A stretch of DNA of 64,000 nt from assembly GCA_004764695.1 (NCBI GenBank), contig SMSO01000014.1, positions 6,748,029 to 6,812,028 on the forward strand, given 5' to 3'. Position 1 is the stretch's first letter, and the number at the start of each line of letters is the position of its first letter. The DNA is from Schizochytrium sp. TIO01. Lineage: Eukaryota; Sar; Bigyra; Thraustochytrida; Thraustochytriidae. Shown piece by piece: positions 53,116 to 64,000 of this stretch. Made by a program: the position numbers and the translations under genes. The notes beneath the pieces were generated by a model. It had not been told where the DNA came from. It searched no databases and saw only the letters and a program-made list of their open reading frames with translations.

Positions 53116-53591
53116 TGGGTTCCTTCACTCTTTGAAGCTCTTTGTTTTATTGTTTGTTTTATTGTTTGTTGGTTTCATTCTTTCTCATAAAACAAAATTA
53201 TTAGCTTCTCTTGACTGAAAGACAGAAAGCCCCTGCGTGAAAGAGCATCGACCACGAGTGAAACAGCTGTGCATCCTGCTAAGAGCAAGAAAAAGGAATG
53301 TCCTCATGATGCCGATCTCGTTCGATCTCGAGGGCACCTCCACTTGAGACCAGCTTGGCTGCAATATAAATGGCACGACACCTCTTGCAAGTAACGACGG
53401 GATCCAAAAGTATCGTGCGCACCTAATGAATTAACCACTCATTCCTCGAAAACCCTGTGAAAGCGGAGATCACCGCGATCTCCAAAGCCGTGTGTGCACA
53501 GTTTTGGTGTCTTCGAATTACCACAGCAGACCTACCTCGCTCGCTCGCGGGTTTCACGGACGCTCAATGCCGTCGGCTCCGTCATCATCAT

Positions 53592-53622
<31 letters not shown>

Positions 53623-56427
53623 AGCGGCAGTAGTTGTTCTGCGATTGCAAGTTCAACTTGTAAGGGATTTGGGCGCTGGAAATAGCCTGAATGAACGAAC
53701 TTGAGGATTCCAAAGAACATCTTCGTCCAACTTGTTCAAGACCTGCCAATCCACCGATCGATCACTCGAACGAAGGTCTTCCTCGCTTCACCGTCTCTTG
53801 CTTTGCCCGAACATGATAAGAGAAGGCACTGTCCAAACAGCAGGCAACCTGTCCAAGCCCAAGGCCATGGCCACGGCCACGACGACCACGATCCTGAGCG
53901 CAATCTCCAAGCTGCGAGCGAGCAGATGCTAAACGGGCGGGGCCTGTCCTCGACTTGAGCGCTTCTGTCGCTCTGCGGCACTCCGCCTCGGCTAGGCTTT
54001 GGATCTCCATCTCGCGATGGTTTGCGATCAACTCACGGCGTTGATGATGGCGCTCATGGTCAGTCACTCAGTCACTCAGTCAATCCGCAGGAACTATCTC
54101 TGCAGTTGTGCTTTCGTAGCTCCAGCTTCCTAAAAAAGTACAGGAAAACAGAACCACCGAAAGTAAGTGAGGAACTGGTCATCGAGTGCATCGTGAAACC
54201 AAAGCCAATGGAAACGAACAGACTATGCATCGCTCTGCAAGCAAAGCAAAGCAAAGCAAAGCAAAGCAACACACACACAAACAAACAGACACACCTCCGC
54301 AGACACGTCCTCCTCTCTATGCGTCGTGTCTTCAGCTTCGCGCCATGCGTCAAACAAACGAAGACATCCCTCGCAAGAAAAGCTCCTTACGAAGCAGAAG
54401 AAGTGAGGACAGCGATCGATCATCCATCGTGAGGTTCCAGGCACGACCTGCCAAGCCGAGGCATCTATCTTTCGAGCAATCCAGCAAACCACGCGCAGCC
54501 TTCAGAGCCTGACGTTCTGAACGCACGCCACGGAGATCCAATCCGCCTCGAGCGTCTCCAGAAACACGATCTTCAACAGCCCAGGAACCTGATTTTGCGC
54601 ATCATTCCTCGTCTCCGCATCGTCGATGCCCCAAAACACAAGAACATCCATTGTCCACGAAGGTTAAAAAAAATATTTTATTTTTTATTTATTTTTAAAA
54701 AAATAATATATTAAGATTAAAAAACAAAAAACAAAACAAAAAAACACTTTAGATTTAGCTTCAATTGTTTCGCCTACAGTGCAAAAGTTTTTCTTCAAGG
54801 TCTACCTTATTACCTTTGACTAGCTATCTCCTACCACGCGTAGTCCACCGGCGCCTTTATATTCCAAAATTATTTATAAAAAAGAAAAAGAAAAAAGAGA
54901 TTGTTTTTAAAGATAAAAAGTTTTGAAAGTAAGATTTTAAATTAGAAGGTCATTATGAAAAGGTTGCGGTAAGAAACACAAGAGAGAAGAGAAGAGAAAA
55001 GAAGAGAAGAGAAGAGAAGAAAAAGAAAAGGGAAAGCCAAACAAAGAAAACAAAACAACTTAAAACAGAGAGCACAAACTCCCCATCTGACCCCTATCCA
55101 CTTCTACAGTTTACCCTAGCGTCGGGCGCCCGGCGGAATCCCCCCCCAAAGAACGGGGAGCGCACGGTGCGTCATGGGCACGTGTTGCAAAAGGCCTCTC
55201 GCTCGAGGTCCTTCTCCGCGATGAGGCCTCAGCCAGCTCATGCGTCGTGGCCTTCGGCTGCCAGCACGGCTTTGCTTGCTTGTTTGCATGTTTGCTTGTT
55301 TGCTTGTTTGCTCTCTTGCCAGGAGCTGGGTATCCACTGCCTGGCAGCTTTGGTGCGGCACGACGGCTCTCCGGGGCCTTAGTTCTAGCAACAGCGATAG
55401 CCGTAGCCATAGCAATAGCAGCGCAGTCAGAAGGGTGTGTACCGCCCTCTGCGCTTCGACGGACACCGTGACTCTGGGGCCCCGGGGTCCGGGGGCATGC
55501 GCGGAGTCTGGGCCCAAAGAAGATCCGGGCTCCAGGCGACCTCGATCCAACTGCGCGGGGTCTCTAACAAGCTCTAGCTGGCTCGCTAAAGGGGGGGCGG
55601 TGCTAGAAGTGGATAGGCGGTTCATAGGACCGGCGTCAGCCACTAGCGCGTAGCAGTGGCTAGCTGTTTGCTAGTGTTATCTTATGCCATTGCTCTTCTT
55701 GATTGAGGCGTCCTAGGCAAATGCCTAGGTGGGTGCCTATCTAGCTGGTGGGTAAGTAGAGGCTAAGAGCTCCTAGTGAGTGATGGGCGTAGAGAGGGTA
55801 AGGCCTCTTCAGGGTAGCAAGCGACTACTAGAGTTCTAGCTGGCGGGAGGCTTAGGTAGGTGCTGCAGCATAACTGAGGTTCTTGGCTTCGTGGAGATCG
55901 TAGATCTGCGTCGCTGTGATGCGAGGGCTGGGAGACACGGGAAGGCAGAAAGGATAAGCTTGGACTGGCGAGAGTTCGATGGTTTCCGGTGGCATTTGCT
56001 TGAGTATTGGCAGGTCTGCACGAGTCATTCGCGTGTAGGCTTCTTCATTCATTTGTTTTACTCGTTTGTTTGTTTGTTTTAATGGAGTAATGATTTCTTT
56101 CAATCTTTCAAGTTCCTTTCCCATTTTCTTATGATGTTTCTTTCTTCTTCATATTTTGTTTGTTTGTTTCAAAGTTGTGTGTTTAGTTGAAGTTCGTCTC
56201 TCTCTCTCTGCTCCTCGAGCTGTTCCGTTCTACACGTTCCGTTCCGCTCCGTTCCCACGTTCTCAGTTGCCAGGCCTTAGGCGACTCTTACCCATCCATC
56301 CCATTCGCTCTCCTGTGCTGCTTTCTCTTCAGAACAGACACTCAAACGTTCTTCTCTTTCATAATGGAACGTACTGACAATGCAATGTTTTTTGAAACTG
56401 TTGAAAGTTTTGAAACTGAGCCCAAAT

Positions 56428-56530
56428 GAAAGAAAGAAAGAAAGAAAGAGAGAAAGAAAGGAATCAATGAATGAATGAATGATGAATGAATGAATGAATG
56501 AATGAATGAACGAACGAATGAATGAACGAA
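56428..56530. repeat. (GAAA)n then (AATG)n compound microsatellite
   Basis: GAAA units to 56460, then AATG/AACG units to 56530, leading directly into the GC island. A second AATG array is at 59000-59094. Confidence 0.92.
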
Positions 56531-57362
56531 TGCCGAAGGCATTTCCGCAATGCCGCGATCGCCGCCCGCCTTCGAGGGCGCCTTCGCGGCTGCGGCGGGA
56601 GGCCAGGGAAAGGAGGGGCGGGCAGAGGGAGGCTAGTCTGGCCGGCCGGTGGCGGCGCGGGGCCGTTCCTTCGCGCCCTTTCCGGCAGCGGCGCTTCTCT
56701 GGCGAACAGTTGGGAACGAGCAGACCGGCGGAGCCCAAGGGGGTCCTACCGTTTAAGATAGCCGTGGGGTAGGAACCTGAAAGAACGGTCTCTCTTTCTG
56801 TCTGTGCTTTACTTTTTTCTTTGGTGTTCTTAAAGTTTTCTTTCTTCTGAAAAGAAGAACACGGTTTTAAGTAGGAGGTGCTACGGTAGCATAGCATATT
56901 CTATGGTTAGCGAAGACAAGAGAAGCGAGTGTGAACAGGATATGGGAATAAATGAAATGCGCTGCGATGCTCAAAGTTCTGAGTTGAGTTGGAGATGGGA
57001 AAGGAAAGTCGAGGCGAATGGAGGTTGGTTTGGCTTGCTCAGCTGAGCTAAGTTTGGACGCTGGTGCAGTTTCTTTTCAGAGGGAGGCTTGGTTTGAAGA
57101 ATGCTTTGTCTTCGAAACGAAATCGACTTCTTTCCTCTGGTTTCTGTTTCTCAGCTCAGTGTGTTTTGAGACAGCAGTGCAATGGAAACCCATATCGATC
57201 TCATGAATTATGATGGTCGATTGATTGACTGATTGATTGATGGATTGAAGCAATCGCCGCACGTTCACAGTTAGTGAGATCTCTGCCTCCAAGTCAGGGC
57301 TGCGCAGGACCGACTGCCGGAGCAGGCTCATGCCACATGCTGCGCCTGGACTGCCTGACTGC

Positions 57363-57401
57363 CTGACTGACTGACTGACTGACTGACTGACTGACTGACT
57401 C
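57363..57401. repeat. (CTGA)n microsatellite
   Basis: About ten CTGA units. Its complement gives spurious QSVS repeats. Confidence 0.93.
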
Positions 57402-57496
57402 ACCGATTGCGATGGTATCCGGGCTTTGTTTTCCTCCGTCTTTCACGCTTTTCTCTTCCTGAGCTTTGTTTTCCTCATCCCTTTCCTCCATCTTGG

Positions 57497-57557
57497 CGAC
57501 GACGACGACGACGACGACGATGAGGACGAGGACGAGGACGAGGATGAGGATGAAGAT
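57497..57557. repeat. (GAC)n/(GAGGAC)n tract
   Basis: GAC triplets passing into GAGGAC and GATGAG units. It reads as D/E in one frame and as LVL/VVV or SSS on the other strand; no flanking coding sequence supports a protein. Confidence 0.9.
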
Positions 57558-57982
57558 GCCGCCAAAGTCGAGGTGACAGGGCACCTCAAGCAGTCAGAGC
57601 TCGGGCAGGAGCTCGGGCCTGGCATCCACCCGCATCGTTGCCGCTCACGTGCTTGCTCGCCACAGCAGCTACGGATCAATCGATGCGCTCGAGGCTGGAA
57701 TGAATGTCACGAAGGTAAGGTCTCACTTGCATTATTTGTAATATCTGTGAAGACCATGCTCAGCAGGAGCTGCAGCAATCAATCAATCACATTGTAATCG
57801 TGGTGGCAAACCGAGGTGCTCTCGGTGCTGCCAAAAAGCCTGCTGCGCGGGAGGCGCTAGCTTGCTTCGCTCCAAGGCGGCTTGAGTCAAGAGTCCGCTC
57901 GCTGCTTGATTCATTCGTTCGTTCGTTGGTTCGTTCGTTCGATTGCTCATTGATTCATTCATTCCATTCATTTTATTCTCTC

Positions 57983-57983
<1 letters not shown>

Positions 57984-58013
<30 letters not shown>
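57984..58013. repeat. (GAAA)n microsatellite
   Basis: About seven GAAA units following a TTCGTTCG/TTCATTCA tract at 57908-57970. Confidence 0.92.
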
Positions 58014-58999
58014 TCGAAACTTCTTGAGCAACTGACAGTTCGAGATGTTCGTTGAGTGTCTCCTCTCTATCACGAAATTCGTGAGCAAGACCACCGACAG
58101 CGTTCTCTGGGCAGGCAAGGCCTCTCTCTACACGCTGTGCTGTGGGCATGCATGCACTCAGGCGGCTTTGCTGTCTCCTGCTGCAATCTCCAAACCCTTG
58201 TGCAGCCAATGCAAAATGTGCAATTGCTAAATTACCTCTCCATCGTTCGAAGATTGTTTAAGGTACCAAAACATGTTTATTTATACATAAAAAACAAACT
58301 ATCTTTAAAATTAATCTAAAGAAAAAGAATGATGATATCTGCAAAATAAATAGTAAGTTCATTTAATTCCAAAAAAGGAAAGAAAATAAGTAAGAATTGA
58401 ACAAGAACATGACAAGCAAATGCAATGCAGAGCACTGCGAAATGGTTCTACCGCCCCTTATGAGCGGGCATGAAGCGCCTCTTTCCCGCAGAGAAGCCGC
58501 GAATAGCCTGAAGTAAGCAGCTGACCAAGCATCCATTCATAAAAGATCGAAGATGAGCTATGTCTTCAATTATGAAATCAACTATTAAAGTACCCAGAGC
58601 CGCTGTCCATTGTAAAAGAAGCGATTGTTAGTTGCTTCGATTCCAAAAGAGGGGCAAAGGGGGGCAACGAACAGGAAGCTTGTGCCCCCCTTTCTTCCTC
58701 GAAGGGGGCGCGAACTGCCAAGAGCCCCGGTAGGACCCCTTAGCCGCGCGCTAGGCCATGCGCGCCAGGAGAGAGACAGCGGCGGCAGCGTACAGTGGGT
58801 TATAGGCGCTGCAAGTGAAGAATAGGCCCTCTACAGTAGAGTATTCCGAGCCGCAAGTGACTTATAGCTCCTCCCCCCTGTCTCTATATCTATCTATCTC
58901 TCCCTAACCAGTTAGTTCCGGGAGTTCTGTATGTTCTGGGTGTTCTCCCCTTTGTCTGCTTGTTTTCTGAGGTTAGTTTGATTGGAGATTGAGTAAACG

Positions 59000-59094
59000 A
59001 ATGAATGAATGAATGAATGAATGAATGAGGAATGAATGAATGAATGAGTGAATGAGTGAATGAGTGAATGGAATGAATGGAATGAATGAATGAA
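59000..59094. repeat. (AATG)n array, interrupted
   Basis: AATGAATG units with AGTG variants. The minus strand gives a spurious HSFIHSF repeat. Confidence 0.92.
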
Positions 59095-61320
59095 TGCTGC
59101 AAATGCAAAGCCGAAGCGCTTGGTTCTGAAGTTGGCCACGGTCCGCAGAGGCGGTGCGGAGGGGGGCCGAGCAGGGCGAGCAGGAGCGAGCAAAGAAGAG
59201 GAGGCCGAGCAGAGCTCGCAGCCCTGGAAGAGGCGGTTATTGCGTGCGTGAGTGAGTGAGTGAGTTAGTTAGTTAGTTTGTTATAGAAGTTTGGCTTTGA
59301 GGCATTGGATTCGCTTCACTTTTGTTTTCATCTGTGTTTATTATTATTCCCCTCAGAAGACTTTTTCTTCTTCTTTTATTTTTAAATAAATTAAATTGAA
59401 TTGAATTGAATTAAATTGAATTGAATTGAATTGAATTAAATTAAATTAAATTAAAAAGCTTTAGTAGATATTATTATTTATTAAAAGTAATGATGAACTT
59501 ATTGGTGAGAGGAGAAAGGTGGAAAAGGGTGGAGCAGATTTAAAAGGAAAGAAACAATTGTGTTCAAGTTTTCATCTGTGCCATTTTTTTTTATTGAAGC
59601 TGTTGTGGTTGTTTCTTTCTCGCTTCGATTAGAAAAGAAGAACAGACTGCGTAGACGATGAGGTCAAAAAAAGAGAGATCATCGTTCGTTCATATTCTCG
59701 TTTTGCGTTGATGAGGAGGACCTGTCGGGATGTGGATAATTGCACCCATCGCAGTTCGAAGTGGGATTGCGAAGAGACCATTGTAAAGCTCACGATTGCG
59801 AGGTAGAGACAGACAGTAATCAGAGTTGTTCCTTTTCGTGTGCCAATTATAAATGATAGATGTATGTATGCAAAATGTAAGTGATGTCACGTACAGTATG
59901 GAAATAAAGGGGGAAGAACAGCCAAACAAATAAATAAACACACATGTAAAGCGATCGCAGAAGAAGTCATTGAACGAATGAAATGCCCTTCGAGTTTGAT
60001 CGCTGATATGGATATAGATATACTGTTGGAAATCCACCCGCATTTGATCAGGTTAAGCGTTGAGAGCGGCCTCATCGTGCTGGCCACGGTTTGCGGAATC
60101 AATCAATCGGCTGACTGCAGAATCCATCCTTCGCAGTGCTCCCTCGACGGCGTTTCCGACACGTTCTTCGGCCTCCGCTGTTCTCTTTGCAAAGATATGA
60201 ACGTCACATATGTATGTATGTATATATATATATCAGGAAGATAAAAGAACACAACAAAGAAAAGAAAAGAGAAAAAAGTATGATTAAAAAACCACCCTTA
60301 GGTATTATGGTAGGGGATTGCTAGCAGAAGGTGAAGTTAAAGCGCCACTTTGGTTTCCCTGAGAGAAAGCTGAAGAGCCAAGTTTTGTAAATCAATGAAG
60401 AAAGATAGATAGATAGATAGATAGAAAGAAAGCGAAGAGAAAGCGATCAATACAACGTGCTCATTGGTGATAAGGTGGCAATAAGTAGCCACGCAGGAGA
60501 GAGAGAAAGAGAGAGAGAGGACGACGGTCTGTCTCGGCTCACGGCCCTTTTCAGTCGATATGCAGCAGAAAGCAAAGGTTTGAAGCAGGAGAGAGCTTTT
60601 TGTTCATTCACTTCTTCGTTTATTGCTGTTGTTGTTGTTTTTCTGAGCAATCATTTTAATGAAATGAAGTTTTGCTTTTGGCACCTAATAAGCATTTTTG
60701 GACAATTTGTGAAGAAGAAGATACAGAAGAAGGGGAGCAGAGGGAATGAGAGGTGCTTGAAAAGAAAGGAGCAAACCTTCGTTGTGGGTCGTTTGTACGA
60801 AGGAACGAGCCGACAGGTTTTAGATGCAAGGTAGAGAAAGCCAAGCAAGCAAAAGCAATAGGTGGAGTGTTAGTTATTTTCATAAAGAGTGGAAGGAAGG
60901 ACGATCAGCAGGAAAGTACTTTTTTCAATTCATAGTTAGTTATTTTAAAAAAAAGTTAAAAAAACAAAAACAAAAAAACAATTTCTGTGGAAGTTTTATT
61001 GTTGTTGTTATGATTATTGCTATTGCTAAAGATTAAGCCATAGTAGCAATAGTAGTGTTGGCAGGAAAGCGAATTTCTCATCTTTCTTAGAAAAGGTTTA
61101 TAAGTTAAAAGGGAAAGAAGAAGAAGAAGAAGAAGAAGAAAAGTAACTAACTTCAACAATAAAAGGCTTTTAAAGAATAGCAGAGAAGGATAAGAAAACC
61201 TCGAGCAAAAGCAATCCTTCACTCGAAAGAAGAAGGAGAAGAAGCGCCTTCGAGCAGACTTCTTTCTCCGCTCGCCGGACCAACCACACGCTCGCCCCTC
61301 GCTCGCCTGCGCGTCGCACA

Positions 61321-61421
61321 CGCAGCAAGCAAGCAAGCAGCCAGCCAGCCAGCCAGCAGGTCAACAGTCAGGTCAGTCAGTCAGTCAGTCAGTCGGTCGG
61401 TCGGTCGGTCGGTCGGTCGAG
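61321..61421. repeat. Compound AGCA/GCCA then GTCA/GTCG repeats in the GDH-like 5' leader
   Basis: Consecutive short arrays (AAGC, CAGC, GTCA, GTCG) end about 40 bases before the start codon of the GDH-like gene and are probably in its promoter or 5' UTR. Confidence 0.9.
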
Positions 61422-61459
61422 GGGTCTCAGCTCGCAAGCTAGGTCGCTCGCTCGAGACC

Positions 61460-63130
61460 ATGATGCGCGGTGGATCTCTGCTGCGCCAGAGGGCGGCACC
61501 GCTTCTCACGAAGCGCGCTGCGTGCGGATCTGCGTCGAGGTGCCTGGGAGGCGCTGCTCGCGGAGGCTCGGGCTCTGGAAGCGATGACCGCGAACTTCGC
61601 CAGCTGAGCAAGGCGCACTCGATTAACAGCGGCGTCACCATGAACCATCCTGGCGGCGTGGGCGCGCCTGAGAACGAGGCCCAGGCCCTCCAGCAGACGC
61701 AGCGCGTCGTCAAGTCTCTCCTGAGTGGTGACGTGCACGGATCGTACAAGACGAAGGAGAACGTCACGCACTGGCGTAAGCGGCCTCTCTTCAAGCGCTC
61801 AGGCAAGAACCTGACCTTTACGAGCGGCCAGGAGGCGGCAGAGCTCCTCGTGGACGAGGCCCGCCGCCGTGACCCCTACCAGGTGGACTTCCTGCAGTGT
61901 GTGCAAGAAGTCTCTCAGGACGTCTGCGTCACCTTCGAGGGTGCACCCAAGCTCGCATGGGTCTTCAAGCAGCTTATGGAGCCCGAGCGTCTCGTCACCT
62001 TCCGCGTCCCATGGACTGATGACAACGGTAACGCCCGCATCAACAGAGGCTACCGCATCCAGTACTCCAGCGCCCTTGGACCCTACCACGGTGGCCTCAG
62101 ATTCCACCCCCACCTCTCTCACGGTGGCGTCCGCATGCTCGGATGGGAGCAGACGCTCAAGAACGCACTTACCGGCGCACCCCTTGGTGGATCCCGCGGC
62201 GGTTCGGACTTTGACCCTTCTAACAAATCTGAGCACGAGATTCGCCGCTTTGCCAATGCCTTTGTGTGCGAGCTTGCCGACTTCATTGGACCTGGCCTCG
62301 ACACTCTCGAGACTGACCTTGGTGTGGGTTCCAGCGTTATGGCCGCGCTCCATGACGCCTACCGCATGATGGATGTGGACGGCGAGTCTGACGGCAGCGA
62401 GTCCCTCTTCGGCGCATGCGAGATCTTCCCTGAGGCGTCCGGATTTGGTAGCGTCTACTTTGCGGAGCGCGCCCTCGAGGTGCGCGGTGAGTCTCTCCAG
62501 GGCAAGAGATGCCTCATCTCTGGAGCCGGAGAACTCGCCAGGTCCACCGCACTCAAGCTCGCCGAGAAGGGAGCACTCCCGGTCACTCTCTCCGATGACT
62601 CTGGCTTCATTGTTAACGACAACGGCTTCGTGGCCGGAGAGCTCGAGAACATTGCGCACATTAAGAAGTCCAAGGGCACGCTCAAGGAGTACGCGCGCCT
62701 CGCTAACTGCCAGTTCTACGAGAACGGCTCCCAGTGGGAGCAGGTCAAGGGAGACCTTGCCTTCCCCTCGGTTATCCAGTCAGAGATCAACACTGACGAT
62801 GCCACCGCACTTGCAGACAACGGCTGCCTCGCTGTCTTTGAGAACGCTGACCGCGCATGCACAAGCAACGCTCAGATGGTCCTCAACGACCGTGGATTGC
62901 TCTTTGCACCCAGCAAGGCCGTCAACTGTGGTTCGGTCATCGCCAGCACCCACGTTGGAAAATCCAAGGAGGAGATGGACGAGGCTCTCCGCAGCCGCAT
63001 GATCCAGCTCCACGACGAGGTCGCCGATACTGCATCCCGCTACGGCGCCACTGGCGACCTCCAGGCCGGTGCTAACCTCCTCGCATTTATTCGCATCGCA
63101 AACTCGCCCATGTACACGACAGACATTTAG
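61460..63130 (+). CDS. Glutamate dehydrogenase-like protein with altered active site
   Basis: 556 aa from ATG at 61460. The first about 35 residues (arginine and alanine rich, no acidic residue) look like a mitochondrial presequence. The rest aligns throughout with hexameric NADP-type GDH: GPYHGGLRFHP (207-217), LGWEQTLKNALTG, PLGGSRGGSDFDP (around 246), LETDLGVGSS (D286), a Rossmann segment LISGAGELARSTALKLAEKGALPVTLSD, then GLLFAPSKAVNCGSV and GDLQAGANLLAFIRIA. By family knowledge (Clostridium symbiosum numbering) the substrate lysine K89 is His210, K113 is kept as K234, the catalytic lysine K125 is Arg246, and D165 is kept as D286. The spacings (24, 12, 40) match exactly. Loss of the catalytic lysine suggests a low-activity or regulatory paralogue. 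Codon use is C-rich as in well-expressed genes. Confidence 0.9.
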   Translation: MMRGGSLLRQRAAPLLTKRAACGSASRCLGGAARGGSGSGSDDRELRQLSKAHSINSGVTMNHPGGVGAPENEAQALQQTQRVVKSLLSGDVHGSYKTKENVTHWRKRPLFKRSGKNLTFTSGQEAAELLVDEARRRDPYQVDFLQCVQEVSQDVCVTFEGAPKLAWVFKQLMEPERLVTFRVPWTDDNGNARINRGYRIQYSSALGPYHGGLRFHPHLSHGGVRMLGWEQTLKNALTGAPLGGSRGGSDFDPSNKSEHEIRRFANAFVCELADFIGPGLDTLETDLGVGSSVMAALHDAYRMMDVDGESDGSESLFGACEIFPEASGFGSVYFAERALEVRGESLQGKRCLISGAGELARSTALKLAEKGALPVTLSDDSGFIVNDNGFVAGELENIAHIKKSKGTLKEYARLANCQFYENGSQWEQVKGDLAFPSVIQSEINTDDATALADNGCLAVFENADRACTSNAQMVLNDRGLLFAPSKAVNCGSVIASTHVGKSKEEMDEALRSRMIQLHDEVADTASRYGATGDLQAGANLLAFIRIANSPMYTTDI

Positions 63131-64000
63131 ATTGCGCCAATACTACTTTTTTACTACTACATACCAACCTACCTACCTACCTACAAACCTACCCTCTTCT
63201 CTTGTCTCTCGTTTTCTCCCGCTTATTCCCTCGTTTTGGCTCATCTTCGATCCTCTTCGATTCGATCCTCTTCCATTCTCAACCCAGTATTCTTCATACA
63301 TATCTGCTTGTCAACCGAGTGAACAATCCCCAATCAGAACGGTAGTTGCGGCATTTTCTTTTTCTTCTTTATCATCGTCCTTCGCTATGAATACTGTGTC
63401 AATTCAGCGTAAACATGGAAGATTACACCGCATTACTGCTGATGCGAGAGCTCCCCTTGTTTATGCTGTGGCTCTCGTCATGCATCTTTCATTTGCTTTC
63501 CTTTCCTTCCGTCAGTTTTACACCCCCCTCTCCCGGTTTTCACCCCACGAACATCTCATCTTTCTTGCGCGCTCTAATTCATGCCTTTTTAGCTTTAACA
63601 TCTTGCCAAGGTTGCCGCAGTTAATGGGCATGATTAGATCCCCAACAAAACCAACAACAGCGATGATGACAGCGACGACAAGAACTCCGTCGAGGAGAGC
63701 ATAGTAAGCAAATTAAGTAAGCACATAACCTAGTACTAACACATGTCTGTCTAATTGCATTTCATGGCTCTCCTTATGAGTCTAACTCGAAGAAACGCAT
63801 CTCAACAATACGAATTCTCTAAGCCTGTCGTTATATAAAGGATTTTTAAACTAATCCTGCACCATACCAGAGCCTAAGAACTATAAACAGAATTTTGTAT
63901 CAATAAATAATCGTAGAATCTACTCCACGTTTCAAAAGGCGGTTCGACAAGGGTCAAAATTAATTACTTCACAAGAGAGAAATAAAATAGGACCATAAAC
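63131..64000. other. 3' flank of the GDH-like gene; nothing else recognised
   Basis: Begins with a CCTA tract (63168-63188), then pyrimidine-rich sequence and AT-rich DNA with AATAAA words. Open frames here are short and not supportable. Confidence 0.5.

Larger units (their letters stand above)
50507..53130. mobile_element. Decayed two-gene island, possibly an endogenous viral element
   Basis: Two intronless, convergently arranged coding regions with about 100 bases between their ends, each broken by stops or frameshifts, and a hairpin at the left edge. It sits between a 247-base CAAA array and an 8-kb microsatellite desert, away from host genes. A compact ambisense pair plus a stem-loop is the layout of small circular ssDNA viruses; diatom bacilladnaviruses are one group known from stramenopiles. 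I see no Rep helicase or HUH motif, so viral origin is inference; a decayed transposon or a pair of host pseudogenes would also fit. Confidence 0.45.
53131..61459. other. 8.3-kb gene-free microsatellite-rich region
   Basis: No coding region is supportable. Long frames here derive from repeats (poly-D over GAC units at 57497, HSFIHSF frames over AATG units, LLLL over GAA). Besides the arrays listed separately it has ATC/AGC units (53581-53625), GCAAA units (54241-54270), GAAGA units (54990-55030), GAGT (59228-59262), TTGAA/TTAAA (59395-59452), GATA (60405-60424), GA (60498-60520) and GAA (61118-61141). A GC-rich island lies at about 56530-56730. No tRNA-like boxes were found. Confidence 0.55.

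Noticed and set aside
57426..57797. Frame with a signal-like start followed by a poly-Asp/Glu run
   Set aside because: The acidic run is a GAC microsatellite and the remainder has no coding character.
61799..62659. 286-aa frame antisense to the GDH-like gene
   Set aside because: Arises from strong C-ending codon bias on the coding strand, which removes stops on the complement.

Overview
The window is nuclear DNA of a unicellular eukaryote. Proteins with clear orthologues are ORC1, RFC3, a eukaryotic-type soluble pyrophosphatase, mitochondrial ATP synthase OSCP, a glutamate dehydrogenase-family protein and a steroid 5-alpha-reductase family protein. Most genes are single long exons, but RFC3 carries a clear GT-AG intron of 227 bases, and at least two other genes lack an in-frame ATG in their main exon. 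Compact genes with C-rich codon choice in the abundant proteins, two giant modular proteins, long tetranucleotide arrays between genes and hints of ciliary proteins fit a zoosporic stramenopile, most likely a thraustochytrid (Labyrinthulea). That assignment is inference; no rRNA or other taxonomic marker is present.

Layout. 0.6-4.3 kb: ORC1 (+) converges with, and overlaps by 8 bases, an unrecognised 584-aa gene (-). 4.3-8.7 kb: no supportable gene. 8.7-10.0 kb: RFC3 (+, two exons). 10.4-20.2 kb: one intronless 3262-aa protein (-) made of 14 repeats of a three-to-four EF-hand unit. 20.2-25.1 kb: gene-free, rich in satellites and GC islands. 25.1-29.0 kb: a polytopic membrane protein (+), a spliced gene of possible ciliary function (-) and mitochondrial-type pyrophosphatase (+). 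29.7-37.7 kb: a 2657-aa armadillo-type protein with a C-terminal RyR-like region (-). 39.5-40.1 kb: OSCP (+). 41.7-48.2 kb: a proline-rich protein ending in a cysteine cluster (+), a 5-alpha-reductase-like enzyme (-) and a PH-like protein (-). 50.5-53.1 kb: a decayed two-gene island that looks foreign and possibly viral. 53.1-61.5 kb: an 8-kb gene-free stretch of microsatellites. 61.5-63.1 kb: a glutamate dehydrogenase-like protein whose catalytic lysine is replaced.

Connections. ORC1 and RFC3 both serve DNA replication (origin licensing and clamp loading). OSCP, pyrophosphatase and the GDH-like protein all carry mitochondrial-type N-termini and share C-ending codon choice, as expected of well-expressed organelle proteins. 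There is no operon-like organisation. The best candidates for something undescribed are the decayed island at 50.5-53.1 kb, the GDH paralogue with a changed active site, the 14-module EF-hand protein and the ARM-RyR giant.
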